The notes under the pieces: model-generated
Told to the model about the DNA's origin: nothing
The model's database searches: none
The model's input: the letters and a program-made list of their open reading frames with translations, nothing else
Origin: a virus
Length of the DNA stretch: 40,272 nucleotides
IMG/VR virus record: IMGVR_UViG_3300000226_000003
Location: 1 to 40,272 of that record
Reading direction: 5' to 3' (one strand)
Part shown: in pieces, positions 32,274-39,234 of the stretch
Position numbering within the stretch: position 1 is the stretch's first letter
How the letters are laid out: each line of letters starts with the position of its first letter
Made by a program: the position numbers and the translations under genes

Positions 32274-32501
32274 ATGGAAGATTACGCAATGTTTACCAGC
32301 AAAGGTAATAACGCAGTGGCTAAGGTAGTTGCAACTGCTATTGATAATAAACATACATGGCCATGGGTACTAGCCAAACTGGATGCACTTGGCAACCGCA
32401 AGGGTACGGAAGAAGCATATGATACAGATGTCCGGGAACATGCGTTCGATGCTATGGATCAAGCAGGTGCTCTACCTGCAGGACAATCATTCTGGGGATA
32501 A
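32274..32501 (+). CDS. Conserved phage hypothetical protein, 75 aa
   Basis: Reads MFTSKGNNAVAKVVATAIDN, then W-PWVLAKLDALG and DVREHAFDAMDQAG: a compact helical protein of the kind common in phage early regions. It abuts the preceding gene with no gap. Function unknown. Confidence 0.65.
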   Translation: MEDYAMFTSKGNNAVAKVVATAIDNKHTWPWVLAKLDALGNRKGTEEAYDTDVREHAFDAMDQAGALPAGQSFWG

Positions 32502-32505
32502 CATT

Positions 32506-32628
32506 ATGAAGAACCTTGAAGCACTTCGACTTAAACGACATAACAATAGCCTTAAGGATCCTTGGATCTATGCTAGTGGTGTTGCTCTTGTAGTCTTTAT
32601 TTACTTTCTACACTATGGAGCGTTATGA
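32506..32628 (+). CDS. Single-span membrane micropeptide, 40 aa
   Basis: ATG at 32506. The first 18 residues are charged (MKNLEALRLKRHNNSLKD), followed by a hydrophobic helix (GVALVVFIYFL) close to the C-terminus. The stop overlaps the next start (ATGA). Function unknown. Confidence 0.6.
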   Translation: MKNLEALRLKRHNNSLKDPWIYASGVALVVFIYFLHYGAL

Positions 32629-32957
32629 TGTCATACGCAGAACATTTGGAAAAATACGACGACTACTCACCTAAGTTACCGATTAGTAAAGATAATCGGT
32701 ATAAGGGATACTATCTTGTACAACATAGTGAAGAAGAGCCGGATGGTGATTGCTCGAAAATTTACCATGTTGCTCGCGCATGGCCCTCTGGTGATGTTCA
32801 TATTGATTGGACTCCATATGAGTTTATGACGGATGAAGAATTCAAATTGTGGATCGAACTTAAAATGCCGGGTCGCATATCCGCTGGCCCACTTCGTACA
32901 GAAGATCTTTGGTACCTCGCAAAAGAGTATATGAACAATGATGGTATACCAGCATAA
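32625..32957 (+). CDS. Hypothetical protein, 110 aa
   Basis: Not recognised. A soluble, acidic alpha/beta protein (YYLVQHSEEEPDGD, then HVARAWPSGDVHIDW). It is coupled by a 4-base overlap to the micropeptide upstream and by a 20-base overlap to the zinc-ribbon gene downstream. Confidence 0.65.
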   Translation: MMSYAEHLEKYDDYSPKLPISKDNRYKGYYLVQHSEEEPDGDCSKIYHVARAWPSGDVHIDWTPYEFMTDEEFKLWIELKMPGRISAGPLRTEDLWYLAKEYMNNDGIPA

Positions 32958-33147
32958 ACAAGACAAAAATCTTATAGTTTGTGGTGAGTGTGCTGAAACG
33001 CATACTGCTATAGACTTGAATAATTACAACGAGAGTCCATTTAGTGAATGCTCTATATGTGGCTATGTGGATGAACAAGCACGTGAAGAATATATGTGGT
33101 GGTCTTATAAACTTGACACCGAAATGAGAGATTGGGAAGACGTATAG
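32938..33147 (+). CDS. Small zinc-ribbon protein
   Basis: The 69-aa protein has CGEC at 15-18 and CSIC at 38-41, a probable four-cysteine zinc site; the C-terminal part is acidic and Trp-rich. It overlaps the gene before by 20 bases and ends 2 bases before the DNA ligase start. It may be a regulator or a replication accessory; nothing decides this. Confidence 0.65.
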   Translation: MMVYQHKQDKNLIVCGECAETHTAIDLNNYNESPFSECSICGYVDEQAREEYMWWSYKLDTEMRDWEDV

Positions 33148-33149
33148 TA

Positions 33150-34289
33150 ATGGTTAAGATGAAAAATATTGTAAGTTTAAAGCCGCTATATAAGCGAGAT
33201 AGCAAAGGCAAAATCCGCATTTGGACTGTAGAAGTTGGCTATAACAATGAAGGCGTAGCTGGCATTCGTAGTATAAGTGGATTGGTTGATGGTGAAAAAG
33301 TCACCAGCGTTTGGAATATGAGCCGGGCCAAAAACGTAGGCAGGGCGAACGCAACAACTGCTAAAGGCCAGGCTGAGTTTGAAGCACAGGCACAATGGAC
33401 AAAGAAAGCAGACAAAGAGTACTTTGCGAAGAAAAAGGACGTTGATAGTTACGAGTTGTTCAAGCCTATGTTGGCGCACGACTTTACAAAGACGCCAGTT
33501 GTAAGTGGCTATACTCAGCCCAAACTAGATGGTATTCGTTGTGTTGTTGATAAGAACGGTATGCATACTCGCGGCGGAAAGCCTATTAATAGTTGTCCGC
33601 ATATCTGGGAGAGTGTAAAGCATATAATCAAAGACAATCCAAATATTGTATTGGACGGCGAACTTTACAACCATAAATTGAAAGCAGACTTCCAAAAGAT
33701 TATTAGTCTGGTTAGAAAAGTAAAATGCCGCCCAGAGGAGATTGCTGAAAGTGCTGAATTAGTTGAGTATCATATCTACGATATGTTTGATCGTGACAGT
33801 GAAGATATGCTTTTCACCGACCGAGCACAATGGCTTAAAGACCATATCGGAAATGTATCACGATACACTTCTGTTGTTTTGGTAAAGACTACCAAATGTA
33901 AAGACATTGCCAAGATTGATGAAATGTATGGCAAGTATACAGAGGCAGGGTTTGAAGGTCAAATGGTTAGGCAGAATAACAAATATGAATGTAAACGTAG
34001 TAAAGGTTTGCTTAAAAGAAAAGAATTCATTACCGAAGAGTTTGATGTGGTTGGCGTAGAGGAAGGACAAGGTGCATGGACAGGCTATGCTAAAAAGTTC
34101 ACTCTCAAATTGCCAGATGGTAGAACGTTTAGTAGTGGAGTTCGAGGTTCCCAGGCACAATTGAAAGCATTGCTCAAAGCAAAGCAAAAGCCAAATTGGG
34201 CAACTTGCAGATTTTTTGAATTAAGCAACGACGGCGTACCACGTTTTCCCGTAGTTATTGATTATGGGGTTGGGGTACGTGACGATTAA
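33150..34289 (+). CDS. ATP-dependent DNA ligase
   Basis: The 379-aa protein has the nucleotidyltransferase motifs in order: motif I QPKLDGIR (123-130) with the AMP-accepting Lys125, motif III VLDGELY, motif IV EGQMVR and motif V LLKRKEF, then an OB-fold C-terminus. The N-terminal 90 residues resemble a WGR-like domain seen in phage ligases. It seals nicks during phage replication, recombination and repair. The ATG at 33150 begins the domain cleanly; no promoter of its own is seen, so it is read from upstream. Confidence 0.93.
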   Translation: MVKMKNIVSLKPLYKRDSKGKIRIWTVEVGYNNEGVAGIRSISGLVDGEKVTSVWNMSRAKNVGRANATTAKGQAEFEAQAQWTKKADKEYFAKKKDVDSYELFKPMLAHDFTKTPVVSGYTQPKLDGIRCVVDKNGMHTRGGKPINSCPHIWESVKHIIKDNPNIVLDGELYNHKLKADFQKIISLVRKVKCRPEEIAESAELVEYHIYDMFDRDSEDMLFTDRAQWLKDHIGNVSRYTSVVLVKTTKCKDIAKIDEMYGKYTEAGFEGQMVRQNNKYECKRSKGLLKRKEFITEEFDVVGVEEGQGAWTGYAKKFTLKLPDGRTFSSGVRGSQAQLKALLKAKQKPNWATCRFFELSNDGVPRFPVVIDYGVGVRDD

Positions 34290-34297
34290 TAAGAATG

Positions 34298-34380
34298 CCC
34301 CCGTGGCGGAACGGCAGACGCTGTTGACTTAAAATCAATTTCCGATAGGAGTGCTGGTTCGAATCCAGCCGGGGGCACCA
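34298..34380 (+). tRNA. tRNA-Leu (anticodon UAA)
   Basis: Acceptor GCCCCCG pairs with CGGGGGC, followed by A and an encoded CCA. The anticodon loop is CTTAAAA (TAA). A long variable arm gives 83 bases (class II). It lies apart from the main tRNA array. Confidence 0.92.
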
Positions 34381-34387
34381 AATTAAT

Positions 34388-34732
34388 ATGAAAAGAATAC
34401 TAACATTATATTTCACGTATAAAGGACTCAGTGGTTTTGAGATTGACCAATACGTGCCATTTACTACTGCGGTGGTAAATGATGATTCAGAATACGAATT
34501 CACACAACAATGGCTTGCTAATATTTTGGATGCTCGCCTTAAATGTGACCAGGATATATCAAGTTTTGTTATAACTGAAACAGAAGAAACTGACGAAGAA
34601 GCCGCGAAGCAAACAGAAAACCTTGGTGTTTTTGTTGAGCACCAAAAGAAAGTAATCCCTAAACCCGAAGGTAACATTGTTACCGTAGATTTTGGAAAGA
34701 GAAATGGACCCGACGACACAAAAGATAATTGA
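34388..34732 (+). CDS. Hypothetical protein, 114 aa
   Basis: Not recognised. It starts 7 bases after the tRNA. The N-terminal half is alpha/beta with several aromatics (LTLYFTYKGLSGFEIDQYV); the C-terminal half is acidic then basic. It overlaps the SWIM protein gene by 29 bases. Confidence 0.6.
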   Translation: MKRILTLYFTYKGLSGFEIDQYVPFTTAVVNDDSEYEFTQQWLANILDARLKCDQDISSFVITETEETDEEAAKQTENLGVFVEHQKKVIPKPEGNIVTVDFGKRNGPDDTKDN

Positions 34733-34937
34733 TCATTACAGAGCCATTAGCAAAGAGATGATGGATCGTGTTGCGGCAAGTCAGGTTAAAGTAGTTCCGC
34801 CTGAATTATTTGCAACATATGAATCAGGATCAGTGCAGGGACTTATGTATAAAGTATATAAGGATTGGAAGGATAATTTAACTTGTAATTGTCCGGGTTT
34901 TGTTTACAGGAGAAAGTGCAAGCATATAAGCAGTTGA
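34704..34937 (+). CDS. Small SWIM-type zinc-finger protein
   Basis: The 77-aa protein ends in CNCPGFVYRRKCKHI, which matches the SWIM zinc finger CxCx(n)CxH. SWIM fingers bind DNA or proteins and occur in recombination and transposition factors. The N-terminal part is a simple helix-rich linker. The ATG at 34704 is chosen over an upstream TTG. In this module it may assist DNA repair or replication. Confidence 0.75.
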   Translation: MDPTTQKIIDHYRAISKEMMDRVAASQVKVVPPELFATYESGSVQGLMYKVYKDWKDNLTCNCPGFVYRRKCKHISS

Positions 34938-34945
34938 TTATATAC

Positions 34946-34974
34946 TTGACAAAATTAGTAAAATGCAGTATCAT
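34946..34974 (+). promoter_or_regulatory. Sigma70-like promoter, leaderless
   Basis: TTGACA (34946-34951), a 17-base spacer and TATCAT (34969-34974). The ATG at 34981 is 6 bases downstream. Confidence 0.65.
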
Positions 34975-34980
34975 AATAGT

Positions 34981-35136
34981 ATGAAGAACCCTCGCCGCAA
35001 GACGAGATTCGCTCGTGTTCTGTTTGAACGCGATAACCCTTACTCTCAGAAAGTTGAACGTAAGAAAACCGCTTATACTCGTCGTGCCAAGCACAATCAC
35101 GAATATAAGCAAGAACTAGGAGACTATAATGTCTGA
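34981..35136 (+). CDS. Small basic protein, 51 aa
   Basis: MKNPRRKTRFARVLFERDNP at the start, then RRAKHNHEYKQE: about one third basic residues. It resembles the short basic proteins of unknown function common in phage early regions (DUF7230-like in pattern, by memory only). It starts right at its promoter and its stop overlaps the next gene by 8 bases. RNA or DNA binding is likely. Confidence 0.65.
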   Translation: MKNPRRKTRFARVLFERDNPYSQKVERKKTAYTRRAKHNHEYKQELGDYNV

Positions 35137-35515
35137 TCAAGGATTACTCAGTAGCGTTGGAACAGTTAATGCGATGAAAAAAGCGGAGGCCTTACGTAAA
35201 CAATATCATTCAGTCTTGCCAAGCATCAAGGAAGTTGGTGAAGTAGTGCGATGGGTTGGTGATTTGTCAGCCAAAGACAAAGAGCCCTTGCATAGTGGTT
35301 CATTTCGTTGGATGTTTACTGATATTGCCACGTGGCAGAGAAAAGTAACCCCCAGTGAAAGTTATATTATGGTTGAGAGTGCTCTGGAAGAGACTCGCTT
35401 TCCAACTTGGGGTGAAGCACGTGATTATTTGACTGCTGAAGATAACTTTCACGCCAAACGTTATTATAACGCAGAGGTTGAAGTGTCGTTGATGGACGAA
35501 GACGAGGATGAATGA
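35129..35515 (+). CDS. Hypothetical protein, 128 aa
   Basis: Not recognised. Mostly helical, with an acidic tail (SLMDEDEDE). It overlaps the small basic protein by 8 bases upstream and the next small gene by 8 bases downstream, so all three are read from the promoter at 34946. Confidence 0.65.
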   Translation: MSDQGLLSSVGTVNAMKKAEALRKQYHSVLPSIKEVGEVVRWVGDLSAKDKEPLHSGSFRWMFTDIATWQRKVTPSESYIMVESALEETRFPTWGEARDYLTAEDNFHAKRYYNAEVEVSLMDEDEDE

Positions 35516-35669
35516 CTTATTTGATAAGTACGATGTAGTGGCTGATATGGTTGTTGTGTTTGGTGCTGACAAAGTGCTAGAAGCAATGGCCCATTATTTC
35601 AGTGAAAAAGAAATCGACGAGTTGCATAGTTTTATATGCGATGAGTTCAATAAGAACCTTATGGGGTAA
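35508..35669 (+). CDS. Hypothetical acidic 53-aa protein
   Basis: ATG at 35508 overlaps the end of the gene before; stop at 35667-35669. Starts MNDLFDKYDVVADMVVVFGA, helical, acidic, no membrane segment. The next gene begins 3 bases later. Function unknown. Confidence 0.6.
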   Translation: MNDLFDKYDVVADMVVVFGADKVLEAMAHYFSEKEIDELHSFICDEFNKNLMG

Positions 35670-35672
35670 GTT

Positions 35673-36182
35673 ATGATTATAACCACAAATGGTTATAACA
35701 CACAAAGTAAAAGGTTTAGAACTTTGTTAGAGGATTCCGCAGAGTTTTATGCCCAGAAGATGATGAGGTCTGACTTATGTAGAAACATACATTTGGATAT
35801 CGTCGTAACGAAGGATTTAGCGAAAAAAGAAGGAGTAACGCAGATATATGGTTATTGCCATATATCAGATTATAGATTATCTCGTCCACGTGAATTTGAA
35901 ATTGAGCTAGATGCTAAAAAGCGTGTAACGAAAATGTTGCTAACATTAGCACATGAAATGACACATTTGAAGCAGTTTGCAAGGCTACAATTGCGAAATT
36001 ATGATAATGGTAGCACAAAGTGGAAAGGTGAAACAGTTGGTCGTAAGAGGGAAAAGAAAATAGGTCATCGCCAACTTCCATGGGAAGTTGAGGCCTATAA
36101 GAAAGAGAAGGAATTATTTCTAGATTTGGTAAATAATACTGACATACTAGACGATTATATGGATGGAATTAAGAGAAATTGA
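35673..36182 (+). CDS. SprT-like zinc metalloprotease-fold protein
   Basis: The 169-aa protein contains LAHEMTHLKQF: H94, E95 and H98 form the HExxH zinc site. PWEVEAYKKEKELF near the C-terminus may hold the third ligand. This fits the SprT-like group, which degrades DNA-crosslinked proteins in cells; in phages the role is unclear, perhaps protein processing at replication forks. It overlaps the next gene by 20 bases. Confidence 0.78.
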   Translation: MIITTNGYNTQSKRFRTLLEDSAEFYAQKMMRSDLCRNIHLDIVVTKDLAKKEGVTQIYGYCHISDYRLSRPREFEIELDAKKRVTKMLLTLAHEMTHLKQFARLQLRNYDNGSTKWKGETVGRKREKKIGHRQLPWEVEAYKKEKELFLDLVNNTDILDDYMDGIKRN

Positions 36183-36414
36183 TTTAGAATATCTCTTTAT
36201 GTTAAATCGACAACAACAGGCAGAACAACTTTTTAATAAGTGGTGGTTATGCAAAATAAACGACAAATACTTTGCTGGGCAGTTTGACTATCCTAGTGGT
36301 CCATGGGGCGGTGGCGGTGGTGTAATCCACTTTAATCCAGTGCCATGGAATCCAAGTGGTCATACTTTTACGGTAATGACAGGTTGGCAAGGTCTTTGGG
36401 AAATACTCAACTAA
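36163..36414 (+). CDS. Hypothetical protein, 83 aa
   Basis: Not recognised. Trp- and Gly-rich C-terminal half (YPSGPWGGGGGVIHFNPVPW). It overlaps the SprT-like gene by 20 bases and is followed by prs after 19 bases. Confidence 0.55.
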   Translation: MELREIDLEYLFMLNRQQQAEQLFNKWWLCKINDKYFAGQFDYPSGPWGGGGGVIHFNPVPWNPSGHTFTVMTGWQGLWEILN

Positions 36415-36433
36415 TAACAAGAGACTAAAAAAA

Positions 36434-37384
36434 ATGAAACTTATTTCAGGTAACTCGAACCTGGAGTTGGCAAAACGAATATCCCAGTTTGCCGGTGTAC
36501 CGCTAGTTAAGGCAAACATAGGGAGGTTTGCCGACGGCGAGGTTAGAGCAGAAATTCACGAAAACATCAGAGGTAAAGACGCATTCGTAATACAAAGTAC
36601 TAGCACCCCAGTTAATGATAATGTAATGGAATTATTAGTTATGATTGACGCGCTCAAAAGAGCAAGTGCAAGGCGCATAACAGCAGTAATGCCATATTTT
36701 GGTTACGCGAGGCAAGACAGAAAAACAATGAGTAGAGCACCAATTAGTGCAAAACTCATGGCAGATTTAATAACAACGGCAGGCGCAGATCGTGTATTAA
36801 CACTCGATCTACACGCAGGTCAAATCCAAGGATTTTTTAATATCCCAGTAGACACTTTGATAGCACGACCTATCCTAGTCAATGATTTGCGGAAAAGAAT
36901 AGATACAGAGAATCTTGTATTTGTCAGTCCAGACGCTGGCGGTACAGAACGAGCAAGAAGTTATGCTAAGAAGTTTGATACAGAGATTGCTGTAATCGAT
37001 AAAAGACGCCCAGAACCGGGCGCAAGTGAGGTTATGAATGTTGTTGGTGACGTTAAGGATAAACAATGTATTATTGTTGACGACATCATAGACAGTGGAG
37101 GCACTCTAGCCAACGCGGCCACGGCTTTGTTGGAACAAGGTGCTATTAAAGTAAGAGCATATATTACGCACGGAGTACTGACGCCTAAGGCAGATGAAAA
37201 AATTGGTAATAGCGATTTAACTGAATTGATAGTAACAGATTCCATTAAAATTAGTAGGGAATCTAGTATAGCCCAACTCAGGTATGTAACAATTGCTCCA
37301 CTAATTGGACGAGCGATAGTAAATGTTCATAATGAAGAAAGTGTAAGTAATCTACTTATAGAGGATAATTGGGATATATTATGA
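36434..37384 (+). CDS. prs: Ribose-phosphate pyrophosphokinase (PRPP synthetase)
   Basis: The 316-aa length equals that of bacterial enzymes. ATP- and ribose-phosphate-binding segments are present: FADGE (32-36), YFGYARQDR (88-96), VLTLDLHAGQIQGFF (121-135) and the PRPP loop VDDIIDSGGT (215-224). It makes PRPP from ribose-5-phosphate and ATP for nucleotide and NAD synthesis. The catalytic motifs are intact. No partner nicotinamide gene (nadV) is in this window. Its stop overlaps the start of the lipoprotein gene (ATGA). Confidence 0.95.
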   Translation: MKLISGNSNLELAKRISQFAGVPLVKANIGRFADGEVRAEIHENIRGKDAFVIQSTSTPVNDNVMELLVMIDALKRASARRITAVMPYFGYARQDRKTMSRAPISAKLMADLITTAGADRVLTLDLHAGQIQGFFNIPVDTLIARPILVNDLRKRIDTENLVFVSPDAGGTERARSYAKKFDTEIAVIDKRRPEPGASEVMNVVGDVKDKQCIIVDDIIDSGGTLANAATALLEQGAIKVRAYITHGVLTPKADEKIGNSDLTELIVTDSIKISRESSIAQLRYVTIAPLIGRAIVNVHNEESVSNLLIEDNWDIL

Positions 37385-37848
37385 AGAAGTATCAAAAATT
37401 CCTAGCGATAGGTTTGGCGTCAATATCATTGATAGGCTGTGCCAATATGACTCGCGAAGAGTCAGGAAATATGATAGGTGCATTGCTGGGCGGCGCATTA
37501 GCATATGAACTTGCCGGAGACAGTTCAAATAAAGAAATTTGGGTTGCGACTGGTTTAATTGGTGGTGCTCTTGCAGGAGGCCATTATGCTGTATTGACGC
37601 AGAAAGGCCAACTTATGCATCAATCTGCGATTCATTCCAACTTGGAAACTGCTCAAGATAATTCAACAACGTCTTGGAACAATCCTAACAACAATGAGCA
37701 TGGCTCAGTTACCGTTAGAAATACTAACGTGAGCAATGGAACTCCTTGTAGGGAATTTACCCAAACAATTTATGTTGGTGGTAAAGCAGTCGAAGGATAT
37801 GGCACCGCTTGTAGAATGGCAGATGGGAGTTGGAAAATCATACAATAA
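37381..37848 (+). CDS. 17-kDa-surface-antigen-like lipoprotein
   Basis: The 155-aa precursor has a lipoprotein signal ending in SLIGC. A glycine-zipper segment follows (MIGALLGGALAY, then ATGLIGGALAG). The C-terminal region REFTQTIYVGGKAVEGYGTACR plus DGSWKII resembles the end of the rickettsial 17-kDa antigen family. It is translationally coupled to prs. Such a protein would sit in the outer membrane and may alter the cell surface. Its resemblance to alphaproteobacterial proteins suggests host origin. Confidence 0.8.
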   Translation: MKKYQKFLAIGLASISLIGCANMTREESGNMIGALLGGALAYELAGDSSNKEIWVATGLIGGALAGGHYAVLTQKGQLMHQSAIHSNLETAQDNSTTSWNNPNNNEHGSVTVRNTNVSNGTPCREFTQTIYVGGKAVEGYGTACRMADGSWKIIQ

Positions 37849-37856
37849 TTAACAAC

Positions 37857-37931
37857 GCACCGGTCGTCTAATGGTTAGGACATCGGCCTTTCACGCCGAC
37901 AACCGGGGTTCGATCCCCCGTCGGTGTACCA
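37857..37931 (+). tRNA. tRNA-Glu (anticodon UUC)
   Basis: Anticodon stem TCGGC / GCCGA with loop CTTTCAC (TTC). T arm GGTTCGATCC. CCA is encoded; the acceptor has two G-U pairs at its ends. Confidence 0.9.
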
Positions 37932-37947
37932 AAGAGGAAATAAAATA

Positions 37948-38217
37948 ATGGCAGATATATATCAAAAAGTAGAAAGAAGCACACAAAGTCTTGCAATGAA
38001 AATTGCTAATGCTGGTAAAGCAAGATTAAAGGGCATGGCTCGTCAATTGTATCTTGAAGGGTTCGCCAGTTTAAAAAACTGCGAAAAAGTTGCTCAGAAT
38101 GGTAATCAAGGCAGAGGATTTTATATTGCTAAAGTAGTAAACAAGGAATTTGCTGAGAAAGAAAAAGAGAACGAAAAGAAGAAGCGAAATAAGGGCAAGA
38201 AAACACAGAGCAAATAA
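37948..38217 (+). CDS. Hypothetical basic protein, 89 aa
   Basis: Starts at ATG 37948 with an AGAGGAAA site, between two tRNA genes. The N-terminal half is helical; the C-terminal third is a highly charged Lys/Glu tail (EKENEKKKRNKGKKTQ), suggesting RNA binding or a disordered tail. Function unknown. Confidence 0.65.
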   Translation: MADIYQKVERSTQSLAMKIANAGKARLKGMARQLYLEGFASLKNCEKVAQNGNQGRGFYIAKVVNKEFAEKEKENEKKKRNKGKKTQSK

Positions 38218-38220
38218 TCT

Positions 38221-38298
38221 CTCGGTGTAGGAAAGTCTGGTTAATCCGCTTCGTTTGGGACGAAGAAATCGCTGGTTCAACTCCAGCCACCGAGACCA
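38221..38298 (+). tRNA. tRNA-Pro (anticodon UGG)
   Basis: Acceptor CTCGGTG / CACCGAG, discriminator A, encoded CCA. Anticodon stem CTTCG / CGAAG, loop TTTGGGA (TGG). Confidence 0.9.
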
Positions 38299-38303
38299 TA
38301 TTG

Positions 38304-38387
38304 GGACAGGCTGAACAATGGTGAGTTCACCGGATTGTAAATCCGACGCCTCAGGCTGTGCTGGTTCGAGCCCAGCCCTGTCCACCA
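38304..38387 (+). tRNA. tRNA-Tyr (anticodon GUA)
   Basis: Acceptor GGACAGG / CCTGTCC plus ACCA. Loop TTGTAAA (GTA). The long variable arm (84 bases in total) fits a class II tRNA-Tyr. One mismatch is seen in the anticodon stem. Confidence 0.88.
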
Positions 38388-38390
38388 AAT

Positions 38391-38464
38391 TGGGACATAG
38401 TGTAACGGTAGCACTACAGATTTTGATTCTGTCAGTTGGGGTTCGAATCCCTGTGTCCCAGCCA
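38391..38464 (+). tRNA. tRNA-Gln (anticodon UUG)
   Basis: Acceptor TGGGACA / TGTCCCA, discriminator G, CCA. Anticodon stem ACAGA / TCTGT, loop TTTTGAT (TTG). Confidence 0.92.
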
Positions 38465-38465
38465 T

Positions 38466-38541
38466 GGGCCTGTAACTCAGCGGTGAGAGTGCCGGTCTTA
38501 TATGCCGGTGGTCGATGGTTCGAATCCATCCAGGCCCACCA
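38466..38541 (+). tRNA. tRNA-Ile (anticodon UAU)
   Basis: Acceptor GGGCCTG / CAGGCCC plus ACCA. Anticodon stem CCGGT / GCCGG (closing T-G), loop CTTATAT, giving TAT, which reads AUA codons, useful in an AT-rich genome. Confidence 0.85.
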
Positions 38542-38558
38542 AAATAGGTTAGTTCTGA

Positions 38559-38580
38559 TAAATAGTCCGAGGGAGGACTA
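38559..38580 (+). promoter_or_regulatory. Late promoter overlapping an RBS-sequestering hairpin (HNH gene)
   Basis: GATAAATA ends at 38564. TAGTCC (38563-38568) pairs with GGACTA (38575-38580) around GAGGGA. The ribosome site GGGAGG (38571-38576) lies partly in the stem and the ATG is at 38585. Transcription from the late box would start in the loop and so lack the 5' arm, freeing the ribosome site. Confidence 0.65.
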
Positions 38581-38584
38581 ACTA

Positions 38585-39064
38585 ATGATAGGAACATGTA
38601 AAGTTTGTAGTAAAGAGTTTAAATATTTCCCTAGTCAATCTAAAGGACAATATTGCTCAAATAAGTGCCAAGGTGCGTTAAGGGCAGAAGTTACTAAAGC
38701 GAAGTGGCGTGTCCATTACGAAGAAGGTGCTGATATAGGGAGACCGAGACAGCGTCAGATGTTAACAGAAGATCATGGGTATAATTGTAGTGTATGTAAG
38801 TTAAGTGAATGGCAAGATAAGCCTATTACATTACAAGTAGATCATATAGATGGTAATGCTGATAACAACGATAAGAAAAATTTACGACTTATATGTCCAA
38901 ATTGCCATAGCCAAACAGATACATTTGCTGGAGGTAATAGAGGACAAGGTCGTTGGAGTAAGGGTTTGAAAGACAGATACAAAGGACAATCTTTTACGCA
39001 TGGTAAGATCCGGGTCCGGCCGGGATCCTTCGGGAACAAGAATGGCTCCCTCTCCACCAAATAA
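38585..39064 (+). CDS. HNH endonuclease inserted in the tRNA array
   Basis: The 159-aa protein has an N-terminal zinc finger (CKVC at 5-8, then C24 and C28) and an HNH core: CSVCKL, LQVDHIDGNADNNDKKNL and CPNCHSQTD (zinc-stabilised H-N-H). It is a homing-type nuclease sitting between tRNA-Ile and tRNA-Thr. The last 20 codons are abruptly GC-rich and end in a tRNA-like TCCACCA. Its stop overlaps a TAAATA box (39062-39067). Expression is probably limited to late infection by the hairpin upstream. Confidence 0.85.
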   Translation: MIGTCKVCSKEFKYFPSQSKGQYCSNKCQGALRAEVTKAKWRVHYEEGADIGRPRQRQMLTEDHGYNCSVCKLSEWQDKPITLQVDHIDGNADNNDKKNLRLICPNCHSQTDTFAGGNRGQGRWSKGLKDRYKGQSFTHGKIRVRPGSFGNKNGSLSTK

Positions 39065-39067
39065 ATA
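39062..39067 (+). promoter_or_regulatory. TAAATA box before tRNA-Thr
   Basis: The box overlaps the HNH stop codon and lies 7 bases before the 5' end of tRNA-Thr, so a late transcript could start almost exactly at the tRNA. Confidence 0.4.
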
Positions 39068-39074
39068 ATATTAC

Positions 39075-39148
39075 GCCTCTATAGTTAAACGGTATAACAA
39101 TACCCTTGTAAGGTTTAGTTGTTGGTTCGATTCCATCTAGAGGCTCCA
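39075..39148 (+). tRNA. tRNA-Thr (anticodon UGU)
   Basis: Acceptor GCCTCTA / TAGAGGC, discriminator T, CCA. Loop CTTGTAA (TGT). One mismatch in the anticodon stem. Confidence 0.88.
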
Positions 39149-39157
39149 ATTTTTTAT

Positions 39158-39231
39158 GGGGGATTGGTGAAATGGGATCACGTGGCCTTTGCAAGGCTAA
39201 ATTAAGAGTTCGACTCTCTTATTCTCCACCA
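39158..39231 (+). tRNA. tRNA-Ala (anticodon UGC)
   Basis: Acceptor GGGGGAT / ATTCTCC with two G-U pairs, then ACCA. Stem TGGCC / GGCTA, loop TTTGCAA (TGC). Confidence 0.88.
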
Positions 39232-39234
39232 GAT

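Noticed and set aside
33113-33148. TTGACA ... TATAGT as a promoter for DNA ligase
   Set aside because: The spacing is 24 bases, too long for a sigma70 promoter.
38071-38597. Minus-strand frames of 106-152 codons across the tRNA array
   Set aside because: They read through four well-folded tRNA genes and are artefacts of structured RNA sequence.
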